A DNA stretch of 51,403 bases from NCBI GenBank assembly GCA_011523565.1, contig WTGL01000027.1:661-52063 (forward strand). Direction: 5' to 3'. The notes under the pieces were generated by a model. That model saw only the letters and a program-made list of their open reading frames with translations. It searched no databases and was not told the origin of the DNA. Every line of letters starts with the position of its first letter. Positions within the stretch are counted from its first letter, which is position 1. Below, one piece after another: positions 25,711 to 35,539 of this stretch. Made by a program: the position numbers and the translations under genes. The DNA is from Acidobacteriota bacterium. Lineage in GTDB: Bacteria > Acidobacteriota > Thermoanaerobaculia > Multivoradales > Multivoraceae.

Positions 25711-28254
25711 ATGAAGGTCCTCAAGTTCGGCGGCTCCTCCGTGGCCGACGCAGCCCGGCTGCAGTCGGCTGCCCGGATCGTGTGCGGGCAACTGGAGAAC
25801 TCGGCTGCGGACGGGGCGGTGGTGGTGTCCGCCCTCGGAGGGGTCACCGACCGGCTGCTGGGGCTTGCCTCGGCCTGCCTCGAGGAGCGCGATCCGGCTG
25901 AGGCGGCTCGCGAGGTGGAGGCGCTTCGCGTCCATCACCTGGACATCGCGGCCGAGGTGGCGGCCGACGACGAGCAGCCGACGGTCGCGGCCACGGTCGA
26001 GGCCCTGTGCGACGACCTTGCATCGACACTGAGCGAGTGCGCGCCGGACGGCGCTGGCGACGGCCGTTCGAACGAGGCCCTGATCGACCGGATCGTCTGC
26101 CATGGGGAACTCCTGTCCACCCAGCTCCTGGCCGCCGCGCTGCGCGCCGAGGGCCTTCCAGCCGAGGCCTGCGACGCACGCCCCCTGGTCTCCACGGACC
26201 GTTCGTTCCAGGGGGCGACCGTCGATCTGGAACCGACTCTCCGGGCGATCGCCTCGCACTTCGCCGACCTCGGCGCCGGCGCCCCGCTGCAGGTGATCAC
26301 CGGCTTCCTCGGCAGCAGTCCGGAGGGCGAGACGACGACCCTGGGGCGCAGCGGCTCCGACCTCACCGCCGCCCTCGTCGGCGCCGCGCTGGATGCCGAG
26401 CGGATCGAGATCTGGACCGACGTTCCGGGCGTGATGACGGCCGACCCGCGGCGCGTGGAGGACGCCCTGCCGATCCCGCGGCTGAGCTACGAGGAGATGC
26501 TCGAACTCTCCCACTTCGGCGCCAAGGTCGTCTATCCGCCGACCGTGACGCCGGCGCGTCGCCGTGGCATTCCGTTGCTGGTCCGAAGTACCCTCGATCC
26601 CGAGCATCCCGGCACCCTGATCGACGACGACGAACTCGTCCGGGAAAGGGCCCGCGGCACCGCGGTCACCGGCATCTCCTCGATCGACGACGTCCACCTG
26701 ATGCTGCTGGTCGGCGACAACCTGGTCGGCACTCCGGGCGTTGCGGCCCGCCTCTTCGAGGCCCTCGCTGCGAGCGGAGCGAGCGCGATCCTGATCTCCC
26801 AGGCTTCGAGCGAGCACTCGATCTGCTTCGCGGTCGAACCCGGCGTTTCCGAGGCGGCGAGGAAGGCGGTGGACGCCGAGTTCCGGGCGGAGATCGCGGC
26901 CGGTTCGGTGCGACCCCTGAGGGTTGAGCGGGACCAGTCGATCGTTGCCGTGGTCGGCGACGGCATGCGGTACCGGCCGGGTATCGCCGGACGCGTGTTC
27001 GGCATCCTGGGCCGGCGCGGGGTGAACGTGCGGGCAGTGGCCCAGGGCTCGTCCGAACGGAACATCTCCATGGTCGTGGCCCGGGCCGACGAGGGGCGAG
27101 CGGTGCGCTGGATCCACCGGGAGTTCTTCCACGGCGCCGCCTCGGGGCGGCTCGCGGTCTATGTCCTCGGTGTCGGCGGCGTCGGCTCGGCGCTCCTGCG
27201 GCAGCTCGATGCCGAGCGCGAGTCCCTCGCCCGGCAGGGGATCGACCTGCAGTTGCGGGGCCTGGCCAGCTCTCGCTACATGCGCTTCGGAACCCGCCGC
27301 GGCAAGAGCCTGGACGCCGGCGCCGCGAGCGATCCCGACGGTTGGCGGTCCGAACTCGAGCGGAACGGCGAAGGAGCGGACCTGGACCGCCTGCTCGACC
27401 ACCTCGCCGAAACGGCGGCCGGCGGCGGCCGCACGGTGCTCGTCGACGTGACCGCCAGCGGCTCCATGGCCGCCGTCTACCACGGCGCGCTGTCCGCCGG
27501 CGCCGCGGTCGCCAGCGCGAACAAGCTGCCCTTCGCGGGACCGCTCCAGGACTTTCGCGCCTTCCGGCCGAACGGAGCGCAGAACGTCTTCCACGAGGCG
27601 ACCGTCGGTGCGGGCTTGCCCGTGCTCCACACCGCCGACATGCTGCTCGGCGCGGGCGACCGCATCGACACGGTATCCGGCGTGTTCTCGGGCACCCTCG
27701 CCTATCTGACCGGCAAGCTGGGCGCCGGCGCCGTCTGGAGCGAAGCGGTCCGCGAGGCCCACCGCCTGGGCTACACGGAACCGGATCCGCGAGACGATCT
27801 CGGCGGCCTGGACGTCGCTCGCAAGCTGCTCATCCTGGCGCGGATCTGCGGCTGCGAACTCGATCTGGACGACATCGAGGTCGAGCCCATGCTCGACCGG
27901 CCCGACCTGGCCGATCTGCCGCTCGACGGCTGGTGGGAACGGCTGGCCGAAGCCGACGGCGACATGGCGGACCGCTTCGCCGACGCCGCGTCGGCGGGGC
28001 TGGAACTTGCCTACCTGGCCGAACTCGACATGTCCGGCGAGACGGCCGCCGCCCACGTCGGACTGCGAGCCGTACCAGCCGACCACCCGGTCGCGGGCAT
28101 GCCGGCTTCGGACAACATGTTCGTGTTCCGCAGCCAGCGCTACCGGGAACGCCCCCTGGTCGTCCAGGGCCCGGGCGCCGGCACCGACCTGACCGCCGGC
28201 GGTGTCTTCGCTGACATACTTCGGGCTTGGAACGAGAGGGGCTCCGCCCCGTGA
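25711..28254 (+). CDS. thrA: Bifunctional aspartokinase / homoserine dehydrogenase
   Basis: Catalyses the first and third steps from aspartate to threonine. The 847-residue fusion starts with the aspartokinase domain (KFGGSSVAD at 5-13; [32 protein letters not shown]), has two ACT domains (about 325-460: [21 protein letters not shown] and [22 protein letters not shown]) and then the homoserine dehydrogenase domain from about 470 ([45 protein letters not shown]). ACT domains imply allosteric control by threonine. The ATG is used although no strong ribosome-binding site precedes it. First gene of the thrA-asd-thrB-thrC operon. Confidence 0.97.
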   Translation: MKVLKFGGSSVADAARLQSAARIVCGQLENSAADGAVVVSALGGVTDRLLGLASACLEERDPAEAAREVEALRVHHLDIAAEVAADDEQPTVAATVEALCDDLASTLSECAPDGAGDGRSNEALIDRIVCHGELLSTQLLAAALRAEGLPAEACDARPLVSTDRSFQGATVDLEPTLRAIASHFADLGAGAPLQVITGFLGSSPEGETTTLGRSGSDLTAALVGAALDAERIEIWTDVPGVMTADPRRVEDALPIPRLSYEEMLELSHFGAKVVYPPTVTPARRRGIPLLVRSTLDPEHPGTLIDDDELVRERARGTAVTGISSIDDVHLMLLVGDNLVGTPGVAARLFEALAASGASAILISQASSEHSICFAVEPGVSEAARKAVDAEFRAEIAAGSVRPLRVERDQSIVAVVGDGMRYRPGIAGRVFGILGRRGVNVRAVAQGSSERNISMVVARADEGRAVRWIHREFFHGAASGRLAVYVLGVGGVGSALLRQLDAERESLARQGIDLQLRGLASSRYMRFGTRRGKSLDAGAASDPDGWRSELERNGEGADLDRLLDHLAETAAGGGRTVLVDVTASGSMAAVYHGALSAGAAVASANKLPFAGPLQDFRAFRPNGAQNVFHEATVGAGLPVLHTADMLLGAGDRIDTVSGVFSGTLAYLTGKLGAGAVWSEAVREAHRLGYTEPDPRDDLGGLDVARKLLILARICGCELDLDDIEVEPMLDRPDLADLPLDGWWERLAEADGDMADRFADAASAGLELAYLAELDMSGETAAAHVGLRAVPADHPVAGMPASDNMFVFRSQRYRERPLVVQGPGAGTDLTAGGVFADILRAWNERGSAP

Positions 28255-28297
28255 GCGCTCCCTCCTCCGGCGGCCCGCGGCAACCAGGGAGCCCGTC

Positions 28298-29383
28298 ATG
28301 AGTCCTTTTGGCCTGAACCCGAGTCGACCCCTGCGCGCGGCGGTTCTGGGCGCGACCGGCACGGTGGGCCAGCGGTTCGTCACGTTGCTCGCCGGACACC
28401 CGTGGTTCGAGATCGAGGCGCTGGCGGCTTCCGAGCGCTCGGCCGGGAAGAGCTATCGCGACGCCGCAACCTGGATCCAGACCCGGCCGATCGACGAGAC
28501 GGTCGCGGCGATGCCCGTGCACACGATCGGCGAGCTGCTGGACCGCAACTTCGACCTCGTCTTCTCCGCCCTGGACTCCAGCGTGGCCCGCCAGGTCGAA
28601 CCCGCCTTCGCCAGGCGCTGCCTGGTGGTGACGAACGCGAGCGCCCACCGCATGGACGAGGACGTCCCGCTGCTGGTGCCCGAGGTCAACCCGGATCACC
28701 TGGACCTGCTGGGGCCGCCGTCGGATGGCACCCTGCTCCCGGGCGGCATCGTCGCCAACCCCAACTGCTCGACGATCGGCCTGGTGCTGGCGCTCAAGCC
28801 CCTGCACGACGCCTTCGGCATCGACCGCCTCTCGGTGGTCACCCTGCAGGCCGTCTCGGGCGCGGGACTGCCCGGAATCTCAAGCTACGAGATCATGGAC
28901 AACGTGATTCCATGGATTGCCAGCGAGGAGGAGAAGCTCGAGATCGAGACCGGGAAGATCCTCGGTCGGGTCGACGGAGGCGCGATCGATCCGGCCCGGA
29001 TCGTGGTTTCGGCCCAGTGCAACCGCGTCCCCGTCGTCGACGGCCACACGCTCTGCATCTCGGTGAGCCTGAAGAGCGAGCCCGAACCGGAGGAGGTGCG
29101 GGAGGCCTGGCGCAGCTTCCGCGGCGAGCCGCAGGAACTCGGCCTGCCTTCGGCGCCGGAACTGCCTACGGTCTACCTCGGCGACGACGAGCCGCCCCAA
29201 ACCCGGATTCACCGCGACCTGGGGCAGGGCATGACGGTCCCGATCGGCCGGTTGCGCGAGTGCCCCGTGCTCGATTTCCGGTTCGTCGCCCTGTCGCACA
29301 ACACGCTCCGGGGCGCCGCCGGCGGCGCGGTGCTGGCCGCGGAACTCGCGGTCGCCCGATGCGCCCGGCAAACCGGCGGATGA
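28298..29383 (+). CDS. asd: Aspartate-semialdehyde dehydrogenase (archaeal/fungal-type branch)
   Basis: Reduces aspartyl phosphate to the semialdehyde, the second step of the pathway. The 361 residues (ATG at 28298, AGGGAG site upstream) have the NADP-binding GATGTVGQRF, the active-site cysteine in NPNCSTIG (Cys157), LQAVSGAGLPG and QCNRVPVVDGH with the catalytic His. These motifs, plus EIMDNVIPWI and EEEKLEIET, belong to the branch typical of Archaea and fungi rather than to the enterobacterial Asd, which has FVGGNCTVS. It ends in an ATGA overlap with thrB. Confidence 0.95.
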   Translation: MSPFGLNPSRPLRAAVLGATGTVGQRFVTLLAGHPWFEIEALAASERSAGKSYRDAATWIQTRPIDETVAAMPVHTIGELLDRNFDLVFSALDSSVARQVEPAFARRCLVVTNASAHRMDEDVPLLVPEVNPDHLDLLGPPSDGTLLPGGIVANPNCSTIGLVLALKPLHDAFGIDRLSVVTLQAVSGAGLPGISSYEIMDNVIPWIASEEEKLEIETGKILGRVDGGAIDPARIVVSAQCNRVPVVDGHTLCISVSLKSEPEPEEVREAWRSFRGEPQELGLPSAPELPTVYLGDDEPPQTRIHRDLGQGMTVPIGRLRECPVLDFRFVALSHNTLRGAAGGAVLAAELAVARCARQTGG

Positions 29384-30387
29384 GCCGCTCGGTGAGGGCG
29401 TTCGCCCCGGCGTCGGTTTCCAACATCGCCTGCGGCTTCGACATCCTGGGCTTCGCCCTGCAGTCGGAGGCCGGCGAACCTCCGGCCGGACCGGGTGACG
29501 TGGTCACTGCGGCCGAACGGATCGGCGACCGCCGTGCCGGACCCTGCGGACCGGTCAGGATCACGGCGATCTCCGGCGACGCCGGCCGGCTGCCGCGCCA
29601 GGTCGAGCGCAACACGGCAGCCGTGGCGGCCGCGGCGCTGCTTGAGGCGGAGGCTCCGGATAAGGCCGTCGACCTGGAGATCGAGAAGCGCATGCCGCTC
29701 GAAAGCGGCCTCGGCTCGAGTGCCGCCAGCGCGGTGGCGGCAGTCGTCGCGGTCGATGCCCTGCTGGGGCTCGACCTGCCGCCGGCGACTCTGCTGCGCC
29801 ACGCGCTGGCGGGAGAGATCCTCGCGAGCGGCGGCGCCCACGCCGACAACCTGGCCCCGGCGCTGTTCGGAGGTCTGGTCCTGGTCCGCTCGCTCGATCC
29901 GGAGCCGGATGTCGTCGAGTTGCCGGTGCCCGAGGGTCTCACCTGCGCCCTCGCGCGGCCCCACACCCACGTGAACACCCGGGAATCGCGGTCGACACTC
30001 GACCGCGATCTGCCGCTTCAGCGCGCGGTGACGCAGTGGGGCAACGCCGCGGCTCTGGTGGCGTCGCTTTACCGCAACGACCTGGAACTCCTTTCCCGAT
30101 CCCTGGTCGACGTGGTCGCCGAGCCCGTACGGGGGCCGAACGTACCCGGCTTCTACGACGCCAAGCAGGCGGCTACGGAATCCGGAGCTCTCGGCTGCAG
30201 CCTGTCGGGCAGCGGTCCCGCCGTGTTCGCCCTCTGCGACGGCACAGGCCGCGCCAGGGAGGTCGCAGCGGCGATGGCGGCCGCCCTGGAGCACGCTCTG
30301 GGAGTCGACTGCGACCGGCTCGTGTCGCCGCTCCCGGCCCCGGGCGCGCGCGTGATCGAAACCGGCGACGACGCCGGCGGAGCCTGA
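29380..30387 (+). CDS. thrB: Homoserine kinase
   Basis: GHMP kinase that phosphorylates homoserine. The 335-residue protein begins at an ATG overlapping the asd stop (ATGA). It shows the family start SVRAFAPASVSNIACGFDILGFAL, the ATP-binding PLESGLGSSAASAVAAV (about 105-121) and the C-terminal GCSLSGSGPAVFAL. GEILASGGAHADNLAPALFGG is the conserved homoserine-kinase segment. The thrC start follows 3 bases after its stop. Confidence 0.97.
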   Translation: MSRSVRAFAPASVSNIACGFDILGFALQSEAGEPPAGPGDVVTAAERIGDRRAGPCGPVRITAISGDAGRLPRQVERNTAAVAAAALLEAEAPDKAVDLEIEKRMPLESGLGSSAASAVAAVVAVDALLGLDLPPATLLRHALAGEILASGGAHADNLAPALFGGLVLVRSLDPEPDVVELPVPEGLTCALARPHTHVNTRESRSTLDRDLPLQRAVTQWGNAAALVASLYRNDLELLSRSLVDVVAEPVRGPNVPGFYDAKQAATESGALGCSLSGSGPAVFALCDGTGRAREVAAAMAAALEHALGVDCDRLVSPLPAPGARVIETGDDAGGA

Positions 30388-30389
30388 CC

Positions 30390-31709
30390 TTGCGTTTCGT
30401 CAGCACCGGCGGCAAGACGCCGGCGGCGTCCCTGGGCCACGCCCTGCTCGAGGGTCCGGCTCCGGACGGCGGCCTGTACGTTCCGGAGCGCCTGGAGCCG
30501 CTGACGGCTGAACAGTTGGCCCTGCTGAAACTCATGCCCCTGACCGGCATCGCGAGCATCCTGGGCAGCCGGCTGTTCGGCTCGGAGGTCCCCGAGGAAG
30601 ACCTCGCCTCGCTGGTCGAAGACGCCCTCGACTTCCCCATCCCCCTCTGCCCGATCGAGCCGGGCGTTTTCTGTCTGGAGCTCTTCCACGGACCGACGCT
30701 GGCGTTCAAGGACATCGCGGCACGGGTCATGGCCCGGCTCATGTCGCGCTTCGCCGATGCCGAGGGTCCGGACACCACCGTGATCGTGGCCACCAGCGGG
30801 GACACTGGAAGCGCCGTGGCGCACGCCTTCAGCGGTGTTGCCGGGTTCAGGGTCTGCGTGCTCTACCCCCAGGGTCTGGTGACCGAGGCCCAGCGGCGCC
30901 TGTTCACCACCCTGGGCGGCAACGTGACCGCCGTGGCCGTCGCGGGAACCTTCGACGACTGCCAGCGCATGGCCCGTGCCGCGTTCGCCGACCGCGGACT
31001 GAGACGGCGGCGGCCTCTCGCTTCCGCCAACTCGATCAACGTCGGCCGCCTGCTGCCGCAGGTCTTCTACTACTTCCACGCCTGGGCGCAGTTGCCGCCG
31101 GCGCCTGCTGGCCAGGCAGATGGCCCGCTCATCTTCTCCACGCCGAGCGGCAACTTCGGCAACCTGACCGCCGGCCTGCTCGCCAAGCGCATCGGCCTGC
31201 CCGTCTCCCGCTTCGTCGCGGCCACGAACGTGAACGATGTCGTCCCCGCGTACCTCGTTAGCGGCGAGTACCTGGCGCGCGCCTCGGTAGCCACGATCTC
31301 GAACGCGATGGACGTCGGCGATCCCAGCAACTTCGCCCGCATCCGGCACCTGTACTCCGACCGGATCGACCCCCTCTCCGACCTCCGGAGCGACCTGGCG
31401 GGCCACTCCTTCGACGATCGGGCAACGCGAAGCGCGATGCGCCAGGTGCACGAGAACCGCGGCTACCTGCTGGACCCCCACACGGCGGTCGGCTACCTCG
31501 GCCTGAAGGACGAACTCGAGGCCCGGGGCGGCGGCACCGGCGTGGTGCTGGGGACGGCGCACCCGGCGAAGTTCGCCGACGTGATCCGCGATGCCGTCGG
31601 CATCACGCCGCCGCTACCGGCGGCGCTCGAGCGCTGCGCGAACCTCCCCGAACGGATCATCGAGATACCGGGCGAGGACGCGGCGCTGCGGGAGGTGCTA
31701 CTGGCCTAG
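30390..31709 (+). CDS. thrC: Threonine synthase
   Basis: PLP enzyme that converts phosphohomoserine to threonine. From the TTG at 30390 the product has 439 residues: N-terminal FVSTGGKTPAASLGHALLEGPAPDGGLYVPE, PLP lysine in LAFKDIAARV (Lys107), ATSGDTGSAVAHAF, and SANSINVGRLLPQVFYYFHA. The phosphate loop TPSGNFGNLTAG is intact. This is the long TrpB-fold type found in Proteobacteria and relatives. Last gene of the threonine operon, convergent with the nucleotidyltransferase gene. Confidence 0.96.
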   Translation: MRFVSTGGKTPAASLGHALLEGPAPDGGLYVPERLEPLTAEQLALLKLMPLTGIASILGSRLFGSEVPEEDLASLVEDALDFPIPLCPIEPGVFCLELFHGPTLAFKDIAARVMARLMSRFADAEGPDTTVIVATSGDTGSAVAHAFSGVAGFRVCVLYPQGLVTEAQRRLFTTLGGNVTAVAVAGTFDDCQRMARAAFADRGLRRRRPLASANSINVGRLLPQVFYYFHAWAQLPPAPAGQADGPLIFSTPSGNFGNLTAGLLAKRIGLPVSRFVAATNVNDVVPAYLVSGEYLARASVATISNAMDVGDPSNFARIRHLYSDRIDPLSDLRSDLAGHSFDDRATRSAMRQVHENRGYLLDPHTAVGYLGLKDELEARGGGTGVVLGTAHPAKFADVIRDAVGITPPLPAALERCANLPERIIEIPGEDAALREVLLA

Positions 31710-31710
31710 C

Positions 31711-31760
31711 AGCGTGCGCGGCAGGAGGATCGGCGTGCCCTGTGCTCTTCGGCGCACGCT
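31711..31760. terminator. Inverted repeat between convergent gene ends
   Basis: AGCGTGCGC (31711-31719) and GCGCACGCT (31752-31760) form a perfect 9-bp stem across the gap between thrC and the convergent nucleotidyltransferase gene, with a 32-base loop. There is no T tract on either side, so if it terminates transcription it is not a classical intrinsic terminator. Confidence 0.25.
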
Positions 31761-32806
31761 CATAGGGCCGTGTAGACCAGCCCGTCCCGCTCTTCCGACC
31801 GCCTGTCTCCGGTTCGGCCCCAGTCGGCCGGTGTGACGAGCTGGCCGTGCACCTCGAGCCCGGGCGGCACCTGAACTCCCGGCGCCACGATCGTGCCGTG
31901 GACCAGGGCTCCTTCGCCGATCCGGGCGCCGGGCATCAGCAGACTCCGCTCCGCCAGCGAGCCGGCGCCCAGGCGGCAACCGTTCTCGACGACGCTGTGC
32001 TCAACGGCCGCGCCGCTGCCAACCTTGACGCCCGGGGCAATGAAGCGCCGGCGCCGCCGGCTGCCGCCGGCCGTGCGTCCCCAGTCGAGGGCGCCGTCCA
32101 GATAGCGGCGCGGGGTGCCGAGGTCGTGCCACCGGCGACGGCAGCCGAAGCCGACGATCCGGGAGCCCGCGCGCAGGAGAGGCTGGTAGAGGCCCTCGAC
32201 GATGTCGTTCGAGGTCGCTGGAGACGGAACGGCGTCCAGGACACGGCGCGACAGGACGTGCAGCCCCTGGAAGGTGCGGCTCCGTCCGCGAACCGCACCG
32301 ACGCGCAGGTCGCGGAGCCCCAGGACGAGCCCGCGGTGATCGACCTCCAACCCGCCGCCCAAACCCTCATCAGGAGCCCCGGGGCCAATCTGCAGGGTGA
32401 CGTCGGCTCCGCTCCTGCGGTGCCGGCCAAGCAGCTCGCGAAGCGGCCAGCGGCAGAGCGAGTCGCCATTCACCAGCACGATGTCGTCGCCCCCGGCCAG
32501 GAAGTCCCGGAGGTTGACCACCGCTCCCAGGGTCCCCAGCAGATCCCGCTCGAGGGCGAAGGTCAGGTCGATTCCGCGTGCAACGGCTTCCGACATGAGT
32601 CCCTGCCGCACGGACTCCGAGAGGTGGTGCAGGTTGACCGCGGTTTCGCAGCCGGCGCGGTGGAGGATCTCGATCGTGCGCATCGCCACCGCCCGACCGG
32701 CAACCGGCAGCAGCGGTTTGGCCAGCGCGCCGGTCAGCGGCCGGAGCCGTTCGCCCCGTCCGGCGCAGAACACGAGCGCCCGCACCCGCCGGCTCTCGCG
32801 CCTCAC
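31760..32806 (-). CDS. Sugar-1-phosphate nucleotidyltransferase with C-terminal left-handed beta-helix
   Basis: Makes an NDP-sugar from a sugar-1-phosphate. The 348 residues begin at a GTG that overlaps the CYTH stop (GTGA). The nucleotidyltransferase signature FCAGRGERLRPLTGALAKPLLPVAG lies near the N-terminus. VNLHHL and the metal-binding VNGDSL follow, and hexapeptide repeats (IAPGVKVGSGAAVEHSVVENG, IGEGALVHGTIVAPGVQV) form the C-terminal helix. Closest in style to MurU/mannose-1-phosphate guanylyltransferase-like proteins. Neither the nucleotide nor the sugar can be assigned. Last gene of the unit that begins at the aldolase gene. Confidence 0.85.
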   Translation of the reverse strand: MRRESRRVRALVFCAGRGERLRPLTGALAKPLLPVAGRAVAMRTIEILHRAGCETAVNLHHLSESVRQGLMSEAVARGIDLTFALERDLLGTLGAVVNLRDFLAGGDDIVLVNGDSLCRWPLRELLGRHRRSGADVTLQIGPGAPDEGLGGGLEVDHRGLVLGLRDLRVGAVRGRSRTFQGLHVLSRRVLDAVPSPATSNDIVEGLYQPLLRAGSRIVGFGCRRRWHDLGTPRRYLDGALDWGRTAGGSRRRRRFIAPGVKVGSGAAVEHSVVENGCRLGAGSLAERSLLMPGARIGEGALVHGTIVAPGVQVPPGLEVHGQLVTPADWGRTGDRRSEERDGLVYTAL

Positions 32807-33378
32807 TGTGTGAAGACCATGTCCCGCGGCAGATCCCGCCGGCCCTCGCGGTAGGTCCGGTAGAGCGCCAGGTAGTCCTCCGGCACCGCCCGCCCGGCAT
32901 CGAGCCCGCAGCGCCGGCAGACCTGCTCGATCCGGTCCGGCGGCAAGTCGCCGGCCAACTCCTCCACCTCCACGAAGCCGCCCATGGGGGTGCGGTCGAG
33001 CGCGACCTCGCAACCGAGCAGCCGCCACGTCTCGCGGACCTTCTCGTACCGTGCGGCGACGGCGAATCCCAGGGACTGCAGCACGAGCCGGGCGGCCTCC
33101 GGGTCGTCGACCGCGACCTCATGTTCCAGCCGTTCCTTGACGCCGCCCTCAAAGCGTGGAGCCGACTTGAAGGTCAGCCGGCTGCCGGCGCCGTCGGTGC
33201 GCAGACGAAGCAGCTCGCCGCGGGACCGCAGCCTCCGGTTCACCGGCTGGTCGACTCGATCGAACACCAGGTTCCTTTCCAGCGAAGCCGGGCGGTGAAG
33301 ATCGGCGCCCGCCGCGAGCAGCCGCTCCCGGACGGCGTCCAGGTCGCTCACGGGGATCTTGATCTCGCGCTCGTTCAA
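32803..33378 (-). CDS. CYTH-domain phosphatase/cyclase-like protein
   Basis: Member of the CYTH superfamily, which contains triphosphate-tunnel enzymes: class IV adenylate cyclase and thiamine triphosphatase. In 191 residues the hallmark ExExK is at residues 3-7 (NEREIKI), followed by basic and acidic tunnel strands (RLRSRGELLRLRTDG, RLTFKSAP, RLEHEVAVDD, KVRETW, VALDRTPMGGFVEVEEL). Start is a TTG overlapping the dipeptidase stop (TTGA). The AC-IV-like layout with MGGFVEVE is common in bacterial members of unknown substrate. Coupled on both sides to neighbouring genes. Confidence 0.85.
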   Translation of the reverse strand: MNEREIKIPVSDLDAVRERLLAAGADLHRPASLERNLVFDRVDQPVNRRLRSRGELLRLRTDGAGSRLTFKSAPRFEGGVKERLEHEVAVDDPEAARLVLQSLGFAVAARYEKVRETWRLLGCEVALDRTPMGGFVEVEELAGDLPPDRIEQVCRRCGLDAGRAVPEDYLALYRTYREGRRDLPRDMVFTQ

Positions 33379-34778
33379 GCTCCCGGATCGACGGAACCCA
33401 CCCGGTCGAGTACGCGAACGATCGTGCGAATGCCCTGGTAGAAGTTGACGAGGTCCATCTTCTCGTTCGGCGCGTGCAGCCGGTCGTCGGAGAGGCCGAA
33501 TCCAATCAGCAGGACCGGCGCGGCCAGCACCTCCGACAGCGTCGAGACGATCGGAATCGAACCGCCTTCCCGAACCCGGACCGGAGCACGGCCCCAGGCC
33601 TCCTCCACGCCCACGAGAGCCGCATCGACGAGCGGCCCTTCGAGGTCGACGAGCACGGGCGGGGCTCCGTTCAGGTGATCCACCTCCACCTCGATGCCGG
33701 GGGGAGCCGACGCTCGCAGGTGCTCGGCGAGGGCCCTGAAGATCCGATCCGGTTCCTGGTCGGGAACGAGGCGCATGGAGACCTTGGCGCCAGCGCGGTT
33801 GGCGATCACCGTCTTGGCGCCCGGGCCCTGATAGCCGCCCCAGATCCCGTTGACATCGCACGTCGGCCGGGCCCAGACCCTCTCCAGGGTCGTGTAGCCG
33901 GCCTCGCCCCACAAGGCGGTGGCGCCGATCTCGTCGCCGTACTTCGTCTCGTCGAACGGCAGCGCGGCGAATGCCGAGCGCTCGCCCGCGGCCAGTGGCC
34001 GCACGTCGTCGTAGAAGCCGGGGATCAGAATCCGGCCGTCCTCGGGGTCGCGCAGCCCGGCCAGCATCGTCGCCAGCGCGTTGAGCGGATTCGCCACCGC
34101 ACCGCCGAACGTGCCGGAGTGGAGATCCCGGGCCGCTCCCCGGACCCGGACCTCGGTGTAGAGCAGCCCCTTCAGGCCGTAGAGAACGGACGGCTGGCCC
34201 GGTCCGTACATCGAGGTGTCCGAGACCAGCGCCAGGTCGCAGCCGAGCCGTTCGGCTGCCGGACTTCGGACATAGGCCTCGATCGACTCGCCGCCGCATT
34301 CCTCCTCGCCTTCGATCAGGAACTTCACGTTGACCGGCAGACTGCCGGTCTCCGCCATCAGGGCCTCGACCGCCTTGATGTGGGTGAAGGACTGGCCCTT
34401 GTCGTCCGTGGCGCCCCGGGCCACGATCCGTTCGCCGCGCTCGCCGGTCTCGATGGTCGGCTCGAACGGCTCGTGACGCCACTCGTTAAGGGGGTCCACC
34501 GGCTGCACGTCGTAGTGGCCGTAGAACAGAACGGTGGGACGGCCGGGAGCGCCAAGCCACTCGCCGTAGACCAGCGGATGGCCCGCGGTCTCGACGATCT
34601 CCGTGTCCAGGCCGGCGGCCTTCAGCCGTTCCTCGACGAATCCGGCGCAGCGCCGCACCTCTCCGGTGTAAGCGGGGTCCGTCGAGATGGACGGGATCCG
34701 GAGGTACTCCTTCAACTGCTCGAGGCTGGCCCCGGTTTCCCGGTCCACCCTCTCCAGAACGGCGTCGATGCTCACCAT
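33375..34778 (-). CDS. M20 family metallo-dipeptidase
   Basis: Zinc-dependent peptidase of the M20/M25/M40 group (dipeptidase or acetylornithine-deacetylase-like). The 467-residue protein has the metal-binding set GHYDVQP, GATDDKGQ and EGEEECGG, the dimerisation-domain motif DLHSGTFGGAVANP, and HAPNEKMDL near the C-terminus. No signal peptide is visible, so it acts in the cytoplasm. Motifs match broad-specificity dipeptidases better than carboxypeptidase G or DapE. It begins 18 bases after the aldolase gene. Confidence 0.9.
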   Translation of the reverse strand: MVSIDAVLERVDRETGASLEQLKEYLRIPSISTDPAYTGEVRRCAGFVEERLKAAGLDTEIVETAGHPLVYGEWLGAPGRPTVLFYGHYDVQPVDPLNEWRHEPFEPTIETGERGERIVARGATDDKGQSFTHIKAVEALMAETGSLPVNVKFLIEGEEECGGESIEAYVRSPAAERLGCDLALVSDTSMYGPGQPSVLYGLKGLLYTEVRVRGAARDLHSGTFGGAVANPLNALATMLAGLRDPEDGRILIPGFYDDVRPLAAGERSAFAALPFDETKYGDEIGATALWGEAGYTTLERVWARPTCDVNGIWGGYQGPGAKTVIANRAGAKVSMRLVPDQEPDRIFRALAEHLRASAPPGIEVEVDHLNGAPPVLVDLEGPLVDAALVGVEEAWGRAPVRVREGGSIPIVSTLSEVLAAPVLLIGFGLSDDRLHAPNEKMDLVNFYQGIRTIVRVLDRVGSVDPGA

Positions 34779-34796
34779 GGCCCTATCCCGTTCCGG

Positions 34797-35456
34797 TCAC
34801 TCGTCGTCGAAGCTGCGGCCCGTCTTCTCCCAGTCGGCCAGGAACCGGTTCAGACCGATGTCCGTCAACGGGTGACGGTAGAGCTGACTCAGCGTCTTGA
34901 ACGGCAAGGTGATGACGTCGGCGCCCATCTCCGCCGACAACACCACGTGAACCGGATGGCGGGCGGAAGCCACCAGGACCTCGGTCTCGAAGTCGTAGTG
35001 GGAGTAGATCGCGATCACCTGCCGGATCAGGTCCATGCCGTCCTGGGCGATGTCGTCCAGCCGGCCGACGAAGGGTGAGATGTAGGCGGCTCCCGCCTTG
35101 CCCGCCAACAGAGCCTGGGACGGCGAGAAGCAGAGGGTCACGTTGCAGCGGATGCCCTCGGCGGCCAGACGGCGCACCGCGGTGAGTCCCGGTGGGCCGA
35201 GCGGCACCTTGACCACCACGTTGTCGGCGAGGCCGGCCAGACGGCGGCCCTGCTCGAGCATTCCTTCGAGGTCGGTGGCGAGCACTTCGCCGCTCACCGG
35301 ACCCGGCACGAGTTCCGCGACCTCGCGAACCGTCGGCAGGTACGGCTTGCCCTGCTTGGCGATCAGGCTCGGGTTGGTCGTCACGCCGTCGACCATGCCC
35401 CAGTCGAGGCCGGTCTCGATCTCTCCAATGTCCGCGGTGTCGAGAAAGAACTTCAT
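34797..35456 (-). CDS. Transaldolase / fructose-6-phosphate aldolase family protein
   Basis: Small class I aldolase of the FSA/TalC group, 219 residues. The Schiff-base lysine is in NVVVKVPLG (Lys84), with the TTNPSLIAK signature near residue 30. [32 protein letters not shown] and the C-terminal [11 protein letters not shown] complete the family pattern. Short transaldolases and fructose-6-phosphate aldolases cannot be told apart without testing. ATG at 35456, ribosome-binding site AGGAGA. It follows gyrA after 83 bases that hold a GC-rich hairpin, so it may start a separate unit. Confidence 0.92.
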   Translation of the reverse strand: MKFFLDTADIGEIETGLDWGMVDGVTTNPSLIAKQGKPYLPTVREVAELVPGPVSGEVLATDLEGMLEQGRRLAGLADNVVVKVPLGPPGLTAVRRLAAEGIRCNVTLCFSPSQALLAGKAGAAYISPFVGRLDDIAQDGMDLIRQVIAIYSHYDFETEVLVASARHPVHVVLSAEMGADVITLPFKTLSQLYRHPLTDIGLNRFLADWEKTGRSFDDE

Positions 35457-35512
35457 GCGTGAATCTCTCCTGAAGCGGCTTGCATGAGAAAATCCTGCTT
35501 CCTGTGTGTCAG

Positions 35513-35530
35513 CGCGGCGCGGACGCCGCG
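35513..35530 (-). terminator. GC-rich hairpin after gyrA
   Basis: CGCGGCG and CGCCGCG form a 7-bp stem around a 4-base loop in the gyrA-aldolase gap. A short T run (ATTTTC) follows about 20 bases later on the minus strand, too far for a standard intrinsic terminator. It may still slow or end gyrBA transcription. Confidence 0.3.
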
Positions 35531-35539
35531 ACTCGACTC

